A stretch of DNA of 64,000 nucleotides from Panicum virgatum (lineage: Eukaryota > Streptophyta > Magnoliopsida > Poales > Poaceae): assembly GCF_016808335.1 (NCBI RefSeq), contig NC_053142.1:50773992-50837991 (forward strand). The letters are read 5' to 3'. Below are positions 34,901 to 44,953 of the stretch, piece after piece; position 1 is the first letter of the stretch, and every line of letters begins with the position of its first letter. A program made the position numbers and the translations under genes. The notes beneath the pieces were generated by a model. The model saw only the letters and a list, made by a program, of their open reading frames with translations. It made no database searches and was not told the DNA's origin.

Positions 34901-37236
34901 GTAGATAGTAAATGAGCCACCACTTGATGCGGCATGAGCCGCAGCAGCAAGAACACCTATGTGCATACTGTCAGTAGACAGGACAGACGATGACAAAGGC
35001 GGTTGTTGGCGGGTGGCCCGCCTAACACCCACAAGGAGTTGTGACTTCTCATCCCTGCACCAACATATTTTTTTCACACTGATGAATTCACATTGTAGAA
35101 AGTTTATTGTGTGGAAGATTACAACATGCAAAGCTAATTCAGAGGCATAGCGTGATAGTGGTTGCTTTCGTTGTTAGCATTGGCAAAAACTGGCAGCAAA
35201 AGCCTTGAAAACTCTGGAAGTTTAATATCATTGGTGACAAGTACCAGGGAAGGCAGCACAGTAACAGACCAATTCACGAGGTGTTTCCTTCATTACAAAA
35301 TGTTAAATCAGGTAAAGATTCTATATTCTAAACATTTTATGTGTCTCTCTGATATAATACCATCGGTGCGCATTTATATAAATTTTTCACATTTGCCTTC
35401 TCTTACAAGTTGTTCAGTTAAAATGCATACCTGATAAATAAGACAGAATCTCCTGCTTTGAGCCGTTTGGTCCCAACAAAAAGACTCCATCCAGTTGTTA
35501 GAAGGTGTCTCTTTGGTTGCCCTGTAAGGAACATCAAGATAAAAAAGTTTTAGACAGTAGGGACCAAAGGTAACCTGCACTTTTCATCCATGAACTAAGA
35601 AAACCAAGTCAAACAGTGGCCGACCCTACCACGATAAATGTGACGAAATGTCCACAGGTTATCATGCAAATCTCGAATAATAAGTTCTTGATTAGGAGGC
35701 TGCATTGAGTAATCCTGGGGGATCCATAACATAGCCATGAGCTGAAGAGATTGGGGAAAAAAGATCAACCAAGTAAATGGAATGTGGAGAAAAGGTTCAT
35801 ACAAGCTGTGGGAACAGCTTTTCTGCAGCCCGGCGTGGCACTGAGAAACCACCATGTGTACTTGTATCACTTGCCGTCAAATTTTTGCAGAAATATTCTG
35901 TGGGATGCTTGCTTTTGGTGTAAGCACCAAGAGTTGGAATTGGGAAAACGTCAGTTTCCTGAAATGGACAGCATGAATAAAGGGTCATCATCAGCTTCTG
36001 GATTTCTTCAGTAATTCCATTTCCTATAGTTACTGGTGCTTTCTGAAAGCAGTGCATGTTATTGCAGTGTCAGAGCATTTCTTTGGTAGGTATCAAAAAG
36101 AAAATTTTGGTCTGCGCTTGTTGTTTCAAAAATCTCAAGATTACTCCCTCCATTCACTTTTGATAGCTATATTTTAAAAACTCAAATGTTCACAAATGAT
36201 AGCTATATTTGCTAATGGCATGGACTGTGGCAATAAATAGCACTAGTAACGAGGAGTTTCCAGTTAAAGCATTGGAGGACCAACAAAAAAGTCCGTGTTA
36301 TATTTATTATATGATAAGTAAAGTTATTTTCCTTGGTCTTTGTGTCAAGATAAAATATAGCTATAAAAAATGAACGGAGGGAGTACTTACTTATGTCAAA
36401 GGCAAACCCTATAACTCACACGCAATGCATCAAGGCACCATCATTCACTTACCGAGTGCACTGGTTGAAGGGTCATCTGAGCATAAATCTCATCAGTTTC
36501 CTTGTCAGCCTGTGCAAGTCAAAGATTGAAGCATTGATTGTTTGTGGAATACACATTGGGCAATCCAAACATGCAACCTGGATTATCATTTACGCTTACA
36601 TGCAAAGTAATGTTGTGGACTTGACATAGCAGCTGAGACGGGAGGCTCGGGTAGTTCGGAATGCGTGAATTCGGCACCTTCTTAGTGGTAGCCGCAACCT
36701 GCAACAGAACAGCAATGATGCTTCGGAATTTGATAGTTCGAAGAGCATTTCTGTAGTTATGCTAATGAGCAAGCATTCAATGAACAGGTGAAGGAATTCA
36801 ACCAAACAAATGAGTGGCACTAGTCAATAGTAATCCGTAGCAGGCACATTTGCAGGCACTGTATGAAGATGGCATTAACCGGAGCAGAATATTCAGAATC
36901 CATCCGAACCTGCTCGCTGTGCCCCTGGGGGAAGTAGTAGACGAGGCTGCCCCGCTGCGGCAAGCACACCAGCGGCCCGGCACAGGCGTGCCAGAGCTCG
37001 GAGTTGATCACCTTCTTCGCACCTGATGGAAGCAATAAGGGAAGAACACTCGCATCACACGCCTAAATGCGACGGACTAGTGCGAAATTCTGCATGAGAA
37101 AGCTGCAGCAGCAGCAGCAGCAGCAGCGGTATCTGAAACACTCACCCTGCGCCTCTCCCATGAGCTGCATTTCGTCGAGCAACGCCGCCGCGCTCCGCAG
37201 GACACCCGAGGTGGCCTTCTCCTGCGAGGACGCCAT
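31985..37236 (-). CDS. ARF11: Auxin response factor, MONOPTEROS/ARF5 class, 13 exons
   Basis: 945 aa activator ARF that binds auxin response elements in the nucleus. Exons (minus order): 37236-37146, 37022-36910, 36698-36600, 36509-36453, 35958-35803, 35714-35630, 35521-35431, 35054-34890, 34796-34677, 34174-33966, 33879-32528, 32419-32229, 32093-31985; all GT-AG and in phase. The N-terminus is [20 protein letters not shown]. The B3 DNA-binding domain is at about residues 144-245 ([40 protein letters not shown]). The ARF ancillary domain is at about 268-352 ([33 protein letters not shown]). The Ser/Gln/Asn-rich middle is encoded mostly by exon 11. The PB1 domain is at about 845-925 with the invariant Lys (VQKLGSVGR) and acidic OPCA stretch ([16 protein letters not shown]), so it should still dimerise with Aux/IAA. 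It matches remembered rice ARF11 nearly end to end. Introns carry a hAT MITE, a Stowaway MITE and a CAG repeat. It appears fully functional. Confidence 0.97.
34297..34468. mobile_element. hAT MITE in an ARF intron
   Basis: 172 bp between perfect AGGACACG 8-bp duplications (34289-34296 and 34469-34476). Ends CAGGGGTGAATCC and GTAAATCCGCCACTG. Contains a poly-C run of about 20 bases. Confidence 0.9.
36144..36383. mobile_element. Stowaway MITE in an ARF intron
   Basis: 240 bp, CTCCCTCCATTCACTTTTGA at the left and AATGAACGGAGGGAG at the right, flanked by TA on both sides. Typical Tc1/mariner-type Stowaway, between the exons ending 36453 and starting 35958. Confidence 0.92.
37105..37128. repeat. 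CAG trinucleotide repeat in ARF intron 1
   Basis: About eight CAG units on the plus strand, CTG on the gene strand, 20-40 bp past the intron 1 donor. A likely polymorphic marker. Confidence 0.9.
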
Positions 37237-37318
37237 CTCCGGAAGCTCACCAACCCGGCGCTGAAAAACCGAGGCTTCCTTGATGCCAAGCTCTAGTGAC
37301 GAATGCTCGGTTCCCAGC

Positions 37319-37327
37319 TTATGCCAT
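37319..37327 (-). promoter_or_regulatory. Minimal uORF upstream of the ARF start
   Basis: ATG GCA TAA on the gene strand, about 83 nt before the ARF ATG. If this stretch is in the mature leader it is a two-codon upstream ORF. Whether the leader is spliced here cannot be seen. Confidence 0.4.
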
Positions 37328-39281
37328 GGGTAGCTCAAGCTCAGGAATCAGAACGCCTGCATGCCACTGTGAGAGAGGATAGGAAGAGGGTGTTACTCAA
37401 TGGCAAGCTGTTGGCGAGCAGCAGGCAAAGAGGAGAGGAGTAAAAAGTCAGGTGAAGAAGATGGCCCCAAAGCAAATGCATTCGGAGTAGTAGGAAGGGG
37501 GTTGGGTCCCCATGGCTAAAACACGACCCCCCCGCCTTTCCCAAGAAAGCAGGCGGCTTTTGTGTCCTCACGCCACGCAGCGCATGCCTCCTACGAGGCA
37601 GTAGCAGTAAAGCCCGGCAGGGCTAGGCCTACGCGCAGAGGAAAAAATTGGCTGGCCGCAAAGAATCTCGATCAGCTAATGAACATGAACTCGACCACTT
37701 GGCGCCCGGGCCCTGATGCCGAGAGAGTCCTGGCGTGGCGAACCTGCAACAGCGTCAAGCATGGGCTCTTCTCTTTCTTTCCCCAGGTGGTGAACGGCCG
37801 GGCAAGCAAAGCAAGCCGCAAAGCACGGCCTGAGGAACGGCAATGCTGAGGCTGGGGCAAGAGCGGAGCTTGAAATCACAAGCGATTGTAACGTATCCAT
37901 CCGTCAGGTTGGAAACGAACAAAGCGTTGAGAAAAGAAGACGGGCTCCATCCCGGAAGAGGCAAGGCAAGTGGACCACCAAACGGGGCACGAGAGGCAAG
38001 AGCAGAGTGAGACAAGGCGAGGTTAGCAAGAGCGATGAGAAGAACACACAGAACCCACCTTGGCCTTTGTCTCTGTCTCCACTCCCCCGAGAGGCGATCA
38101 GGCGAGAGCGCCGGCCGCGTCGCCCGGGGCGGTGGCGAGAAAGTCTGGTCCGGAGAAGGCGGCCGAGCCGAGCAAGCGAAGCCCCGGGGCTGGTTGGTCT
38201 GATAAATAAGGGAGAGTGGAGGGGAGGCGGGGAGCAGAGGCGGAGCACGACACCAAGTGCCAAGCGCGCCACGCCAGGGGGCCTCTCTGATAAAGGCAGC
38301 AAAGCGGGCGGGGGAGGGAGAGACTGGCGAGGCCGCGGCACGCCGGGGACGGAGCACGCGAGGAGGTGGGCGGTGGTGGCGGCGTTGTATGAACAGTGGC
38401 AGCAGCAGCAGCAGGCGTGTCCGGTGCGTGTGGCGTGGCGTAGGGCCGTAGCGGCCAATGATATCATACGGCGAGGCCGGCTGGTTTCCTTTTCGGCTTT
38501 TGCTCGCGCCCTGGCTGGGCCTCCGGCAGCCTCCGTCTGCGCGCGCGAGCTGTGATGACTCCTGCGGTGCGGCTCAAGTGGTGACCGCTGCTGCTGCGGC
38601 TTTGGCCGAAAGATGCCGCCCTTTCGAGGGCGGAAGCCATGATGCCTCATTTGCGCAGGCATGCATGCGTCGCTGCCTGCCTCCGTCTTGATCCTCGGCC
38701 GGCCCACATGTCAGCTGCCACAGCCACAGGCAGCACGCAGCAGCAGCGGAGCAGTGCGCGTACGGCGTGCCTACGCGTGCTGCCAAGCGCGACGCGACGC
38801 GACGCGCCACGCCCACGCCACGCCATGTACTGATGTACCCTCCTCTCTCGCGTCCAGTCGCGTCGTGCGGTGGGATCCCGTCGCGGCGGTCGACGCGACG
38901 CGCGCGGCGCGGCTACCGGCTCGCTACCGTCGTATCCGTGCGCACGGCGACAACGACGGCCAGCGGCGCACGTCACGGCAGCGCCGCAGCTTGTACGAGC
39001 CGGAGCAGGGTTGCCCGCCGTGTAGGATTGGTGTGGTGCGGCGACCGATGGTAGAAGACGAGCGGAGACCGGCACTGTCCGATGACGTACCGGCGTCGCG
39101 TCGTGCGTGCCTACAGTAGCTAGGTCGCCGGGCAAGCAGCAGCAACCGTATGCACGGCGTGGCACGCATGCGCGTTGTCCGTAGATGTCACCTCTCGTAC
39201 AGACTGTAGTGAGTGTATCCATCGAGACGTCTACTACTCCTAGCTCGCAAGGAGTATGCTCTAGTACTGACCACTGCCACG
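37328..39281. other. ARF leader/promoter region and intergenic DNA
   Basis: The ARF 5' UTR and promoter lie here on the minus strand. A weak TATA-like TTATTTAT occurs on that strand near 38203-38210. Long frames at 37755-38707 on the minus strand come from GC-rich DNA and have no family resemblance. 38700-39260 is rich in CGACGCG-type repeats of low complexity. No separate gene. Confidence 0.4.
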
Positions 39282-41094
39282 CAGGGTTAATATTTTTGGT
39301 GGAATTTCGCCAAAATTTCGGTATTTTTTTCGTTTTCGCTATACACCGGGAAAAGAAATTTCCGTATTTTTCGGTATATTTCGTTTCAAAATTTAAAAAT
39401 TTTAAAAAATTGTAAAAAAAATATGGAAAAAATATGATAAAAAACTAGGTGTTTTTCTGAGCGAGTAGCACTCGAAATAATTAAAAAAATAAGTTGATTT
39501 GGTTGGTTAAAATTACTAAATGGGTTTGGACCCGTTAACGATTAATAGACCCGTTAACCGTTTTAACCTACCCAACGCACCTGGCTCCGCCCCGACGCAG
39601 CTTGGCATTTCTCCAGTCCCCTCCTCGCTCGCCTCTTTGTTCCCCTTCCATCCCTCCGCCCGCCCGTCGCCGCCAGCAGCTCCTTCCACCACCCGGAACC
39701 GAAATTTCGGCGGCAAATCACCGGATCCCGACCAGGAGGGAGCGGATCCCGCTGCCGGGAAGGCGCGGCGGCTTCCCGCGGACATCCCGACCGGATTTCA
39801 CTACAGTACCGGCGGAAAACCGCTTCTAGGGGCCGGATTTCGACGCGGGCTCCTGGAAAGAAAGGTATGAGAGGTTATTTTGTGATGGTGATGCTTGTTG
39901 ATGTTGATCTAAGTTAATTAGTGGTGATATGTGATGAACTTCATGTTGTTTTTGCAATGGGGAAGCTAGGGTTAGAGGAAATGTTAGGATTTGTTAGTTG
40001 ATTTGAGAGTCTAGTGACAATGTGACATGGAATGTATAGAAAAAATCATTCCAACGTTTTGGATATGAGTTGTATTCAATATTAGTGATGAACTTAAGAG
40101 CCGATTGATTCATGTAACCTAGGTACTATGTGATATAGAATAGTATGTAACCCTAAAAGTATTTGTATATATTGACTTGCATTATGCTAGTTTGTATGAT
40201 GAAAAAAGCACGAATTATAGGTACTATGTGATATTCATGAACTTACATCGTGCTATTTTTCTGTAATTGTAGGACAATGCCAGACGTAGTGTGGGAGCAT
40301 TGCCAAAAGGTCGGGGGTTTTCTGTGGCCACCACCAGGGGTGGTGAACCCGCCACTTCCGCAGACAGTTGCAGCATTGCCTTATTTGGATTATCACGGCT
40401 ACCTACCATATGGAGCTCCACAGTTGCAATATCACCCACCTACGTACGTGTATTTTCCACCAATAGACGAGCCGTATGAGGGACCGCCGGGAGAGATATA
40501 TGAGGATTGAATAATGCAGGTACGTATCCTATCAACAAAATTTATCTATACGTTTAGCTTCCTCTACTTATTCAATTCATTTCACATAAATATTTAAATA
40601 CAGAGAATATGCTACATGGACTTAGTATGGACTATGCCTTTGCCTCTGTTGTATCTTTGGATTGTAATAATTCTAATGCACTTTGGATGTATTGCGTTGT
40701 ATGTGTGGACTTTGGACATGAGTTATGTGTTAAATGGTGTATTTGTCACATAATCAGAGGAAACTCTGCCACAATTTTCAAACCATTGCTCAAATGAAAA
40801 AGTTTCTAAAATAAAAGTTGTAGATCTCGAAAAACTGAACAAATTTGGTATTCAAAAGTTTTTCATTTAACCTCGGGAACAGTAGGAAAATCATAAATGA
40901 CATCATTTTCCGGTCGAAAATCACCGAATTTCGGTCGAAATCACCGAAATTTCGGTCGGAATTCATCGGAATTTCGTTTTTTGAATTTGAATTATCTTTC
41001 CGTTCGGAATTAGCGAATTTCGGCGAAATTTCGGTCGAAATTTTGTTTCCGCCGGTTGGCGGGATTCGGAAAAAAAACGAAAAGATAAACCCTG
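39282..41094 (+). mobile_element. Internally deleted hAT element
   Basis: 1813 bp. The left end CAGGGTTAATATTTTTGG pairs with the right end, which inverted is CAGGGTTTATCTTTTCG. Flanking 8-mers CTGCCACG and CTGCCAGG match at 7 of 8. Both subterminal regions carry many AATTTCGG/CCGAAATT motifs in both orientations, the kind of array hAT transposases bind. The interior has a promoter-like GC-rich stretch (39580-39860) and a 77-codon remnant ORF. Confidence 0.88.
40277..40510 (+). pseudogene. Remnant ORF of a hAT transposase-type gene
   Basis: 77 aa, begins MPDVVWEHCQKVGGF, which resembles the start of a BED zinc finger in hAT transposases (W-E-H-C), but the second CxxC/H half is missing. It ends in a Pro/Tyr-rich tail (YVYFPPIDEPYEGPPGEIYE). 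An acceptor-like TTGTAG precedes it at 40272. Probably N- and C-terminal pieces joined by an internal deletion. The family link is inferred from the WEHC motif and context. Confidence 0.45.
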
Positions 41095-41843
41095 CTGCCA
41101 GGAGCCATCCTTGGCCTCGAAAGTCCAAACCGCACACATGATGAGATTCGCGGGTGTGCCAAGAAGCGCGAGCGTCTCTTTTCGCTGTGGACGATAAAAA
41201 GTCACTTTTTTTCACCTCCCTACCGGTACTTCATTCCCAGGATCAACATGACGAATCAAGCGCATCATGGCTGTACGTGGCTGGCCCCTGCAAGCCGCTG
41301 CTGCCTGCTCATCTCGTCTCGTCGCAAGGTGGAGCAACGCCAATGCCACTCCGAATCATTTCGTCTCGTCGCACTTTTTAAGCCCAGTGCCGCTACACAA
41401 GGGGGAGAAAAAAAGTCGTGCATTTCGGAGATACACTGATCGTTCCTCTCCCGAATGAGTTTTCTGTTCCTCTCTCGAGAGAAACTTGTGCGAGATCCCT
41501 AGTACCAAATGAAAAGGCAGTTTTTGCAAAGCCTGATTTTTAGTTCGCCGTTTCCGTTTGAAATGCAGCTCGGCCTGCCTTGGAATTTCGTCAGTTGAAG
41601 AAACGAACAGCAAGCAGATAAGACCTCTTTGGTCAATACTAACTTTTTTGACATGGGCACGCACCCTGTACGGCCCCGGTGTCTTGGCATGCGTCACCGG
41701 TGTAGCTAGCTTGCCTCTCGAGTGCGTTTTCAACGATGCCGCGCCCTTTTCGCCTTTATGCGTGTGGGGAAAAAAAAGAGTTGACAAGGCTAGTAGCAAG
41801 ACCACCAATCTAGCGCACACTTCCATCTAAAAAGAGGAGAGGA
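41095..41843. other. Intergenic, no gene supported
   Basis: About 750 bp. A 156-codon minus-strand frame (41356-41826) lacks any family motif. The 14-mer GCGTTTTCAACGAT near 41724 recurs near 52138, hinting that the segmental duplication once reached further left. Confidence 0.35.
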
Positions 41844-42130
41844 CGCAATTGATCGCTGCAATCATCAATATTCCTCTGGTTTGGTTTGGCCCTATGGATG
41901 TGGTAGCAATCGTGTAGCCAGCTTCCATTGCAGGCCGACGACCGATCGACCAACCATGACGCTTGACGCCCGCCGGATTCGATCTCAAACTACCGCCCGT
42001 CAAAACTACTGGTGGTCTCCTTCGACGGTTGCTGGACTCGCCCTCCATGGAAATGGAGGATTTCTTTGTGGCCAGCCATACTTGTGCCAGCTTTTGTGAC
42101 GAGCCATTCCAAAACTTTGTGTTTGGAATC

Positions 42131-42655
42131 AGAAAAAGTCTATATCACCCCCTCACCTATCAAAGGTGGACTGCATAACCCCCCAACCTATGAAAATGTC
42201 TATATCACCCCCCTGTACTTTCTAAAACCGGTCAAATTACCCCCTAAAGCAGTTTTGAAAAATTATAGTAAATCACAGAAAAATCATAAAATAAAAAATT
42301 CAATTGTGTTGGACTCCAAATGAGTAGATCTACACAGTGAACATATAATATGGTATGCTTTAGTACATTTTTTTTACAGCTATAAATAAAAGCATAGATC
42401 TCAAGCTATAGTAAAAAAATATACTAAAGCATACCATATTATATGTTCAATGTGTAGATCTACTCATTTAGAGTCTAACACAATTGAATTTTCCATTTTA
42501 TGATTTTTCTGTGATTTACTATGATTTTTCAAAACTGCTTTAGGGGGTAATTTGACCGGTTTTGGAAAGTTCAGGGGGTGATATAGACATTTTCATAGGT
42601 TGGGGGGTTACGTAGTCCAACCCCTATAGGTGAGGGGGTGATATAGACTTTTTCC
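42131..42655. mobile_element. Fold-back MITE with 9-bp target duplication (Mutator-like)
   Basis: 525 bp between perfect TTTGGAATC 9-mers (42122-42130 and 42656-42664). The two halves are inverted copies: AGAAAAAGTCTATATCACCC at the left and its inverse at the right, pairing along almost the whole length. Nine-base duplications point to the Mutator superfamily. Copy 2 of the segmental duplication lacks it. Confidence 0.9.
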
Positions 42656-42687
42656 TTTGGAATCTGGCCTGTTTCTGTAGCTGCAAG

Positions 42688-43275
42688 CAGGGATTTTTTT
42701 TCCCGACCGGAACCGGTCCGAAAATCGCGGTTACCGGTCAAACCGGTCCGAGCCGGTTCGGTTCCGGCCGGTTTCAAACCGGCCCAAATTCAAAATTCAA
42801 ATTTGAATTTAAAAAAATGAAAAAAAAATCTCTAAAAATACTTCAAGTTGTGACGAATCTAATGGTGTCAAAATTTTTCAAATATTCGTTCATTTAGTAT
42901 ACTTTGCGAGCATTTGAAGTTAAACCAAAAAAATGTGTGCATACAAAAATATACAAATACAATGTAAAACATGTTATACATTGTGTTAATGTAAAAGTAG
43001 TACAAAAGAGGGTTGGAGGGTTCATTTAGGCTAAAACATGTTATACAAACATTCAAATTTTAAACTTTCATCGGTTTTTTTCATCGGACCGGTTACACCT
43101 CAAACTGGACCGGTTTACCGATCAAACCGGCCGGCTAACCAGTTGGAACCGTTTGAACTGGCGTTTTTTTAATTTAAAATTGTCCAATTTTTACCGATAA
43201 CCGATCAAACCGGTCCGGTTTACCGGAATCGGAGTCCGGTGGTTCCATCAAAACGGTCTGTAAAAAAAACCCCTA
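42688..43275. mobile_element. Non-autonomous hAT element rich in CCGGTTT motifs
   Basis: 588 bp between perfect GCTGCAAG 8-mers (42680-42687 and 43276-43283). It begins CAGGGATTTTTTTTCCC and ends AAAAAACCCCTA. Subterminal AACCGGTCCG/CCGGTTTACCGG motifs occur in both orientations at both ends. Copy 2 of the segmental duplication has a single TTCAAG at this point. Confidence 0.92.
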
Positions 43276-44153
43276 GCTGCAAGCCGTCTCAAACCTTGTA
43301 GTGTACTAGTACCAGTACTGAACTAGTGCCCATGCCATGTCTTCGGACAATCCAAGCACAGGCAAGACGAAAGAAAAACAGAGGCGGACACGACGCCGCT
43401 GGCTTACGGGTCCGTCGTCGTCGCCAGCCGCCTCGGGGCAGAACGAATCCCTCGGCGCCTTGTCTCGGGCAGGAAGCTCGAGCTCCCAGTCAGTCCGCGC
43501 ACGGGCGCGCACCACGCGCCGCGGCACCCGTCGCGTTGCGCGTCACCGCGTGCCGCGACGCGCCAGAGCGTGACGCCGCCTCCTATACGCGCGCCCAAGC
43601 TCCGTCCGTACGGACAGGTTTTCCAGGCAATTTGACAACACGCCGGAGGGAGGCCCGGCCAGGCGCAGCGCAGCGGCGCAGCTCGCTCGACTGCCGTGAA
43701 CGCTTCCGGCCACGAGGCAGGCCTGCTCCTGCTCGTCGTCGGCACCCGCGCGAGCGGCGCCAAGCGTCCTCAGCCGCCGCCGCGAATGGAGCCAGCGCGG
43801 CCTGCGCCTTTTGGGAGGGTGCCGACCAAGGATGGAAACGAGCACCATGGCCGGTCCGGTCAGAGCCGGGCTGACGGTTTCTCAGGTGCTCTCGCTGCTT
43901 GTTTCCCTCGCCGTCGCCGGAGCTCATTTGGCCCTGGCCGCCGCTGCCCGCCCGGGCAGGCAGGCACCAGAGATGGGCAGATGGCAGTTCCCGGCACGGT
44001 GGCAGCGAGCGGAGGGGAGACGGGACTGGGCGATGAGGGAAGGGGAAGCAGGGGGTAGGCCCGGGAGGGGCGCGCGGCGGGGTGCAGAATCCCGGGAATT
44101 TCGTCGCGGGGCGACCCAGGGGACAGGACGTGTCACATGACGTCACGCGCATG

Positions 44154-44953
44154 ACCTTTAATTTTAGCTATGGAAAAGAGTGGAAACGTAGGATGAGATG
44201 GATATCCGAACTATCCAAAACTGTTAGTAATCTGATCCGCTTCCATCGAGGAAAAAAAATAAGCAGTTGAATTCATCATTATTCCATTATTCCTATTTCA
44301 AAGCTTATCATTGAAGGGGAAAATAACTTCTCTTTTTTCATTTGCTCTCTATTGCAAGGGTGGAAGAGCGAAAATAGGATTTTTTTAAAAAGAAAAATAT
44401 TAAAAATAAAATTGACTTTTCAAACCTTTTATGCGTAACGAAAAAGAGTGTGATTTCTTCTTATTCCCATAGAACTTGGAGTAACAAGAATTTGAAATTG
44501 TAAATAGCAAAAAAAAAAGATTCCTTGCCCGATCTAGGTCTAAGGAAGAGATTCATTTTCTTATTTTAAAGCATGAAACTTTACGTTCAAGATACTAAAG
44601 TGAAATGGTTGTCTAATTCTGCACTAAAACAGAGTGTATTTGTTTTTCAAATCATTCCTTCCTTTTTTTTCTGAAAGATTCTTCAAGCTAAATTATCTGT
44701 GCTAAAGGTTGTGCATGAAAATCCCCCCTAAAGGATTTAGGGGCAGCCGTTGGATGGAGAATATGGGTAGCATCCAAGAAGAAGAAAATCACTCGTAACT
44801 TTTGCTTCAGCAAGTTAGAGAATCCATCCCGAGTTTCCACGTGTTGCATCCTCTGGATAGAATAGATAGCTTTATTAATGAGATAGTATACTAGTTGATC
44901 TCAAACCTAACCATCCAAACCGTGTTTATTTGCTGGTCTACGTACTTACATGA
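44154..44953. other. A/T-rich stretch, possible plastid-derived DNA
   Basis: 800 bp with very high A/T and homopolymer content (about 44240-44680), unlike its GC-rich neighbours. The style, including GATTCCTTGCCCGATCTAGG, resembles plastid intergenic DNA, but I cannot name a plastid locus. No gene. Confidence 0.25.

Larger units (their letters stand above)
41844..44153. repeat. Segmental duplication, copy 1
   Basis: Matches 52637-53520 continued at 63043-63315 in the same orientation. Landmarks shared in order are CGCTGCAATCATCAAT, GGAAATGGAGGATTTCTTTG, AGCCGTCTCAAACC, TGGAGCCAGCGCGGCCTGCG, CGGTTTCTCAGGTG-like DNA and GTGTCACATGACGTCACG. Copy 1 carries two insertions absent from copy 2 (42131-42655 and 42688-43275). 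The right half is strongly GC-rich with open frames on both strands but no recognisable protein. It could be an old promoter/leader region. Confidence 0.85.

Noticed and set aside
37755..38707. 200- and 267-codon ORFs upstream of the ARF gene
   Set aside because: GC-rich leader/promoter DNA, Arg/Ser/Pro-rich random translation, no motif, no conserved start.
43326..44152. ORFs of 182 and 189 codons in the duplicated block
   Set aside because: Both strands are open because of GC content, and the frames are not kept in the second copy.
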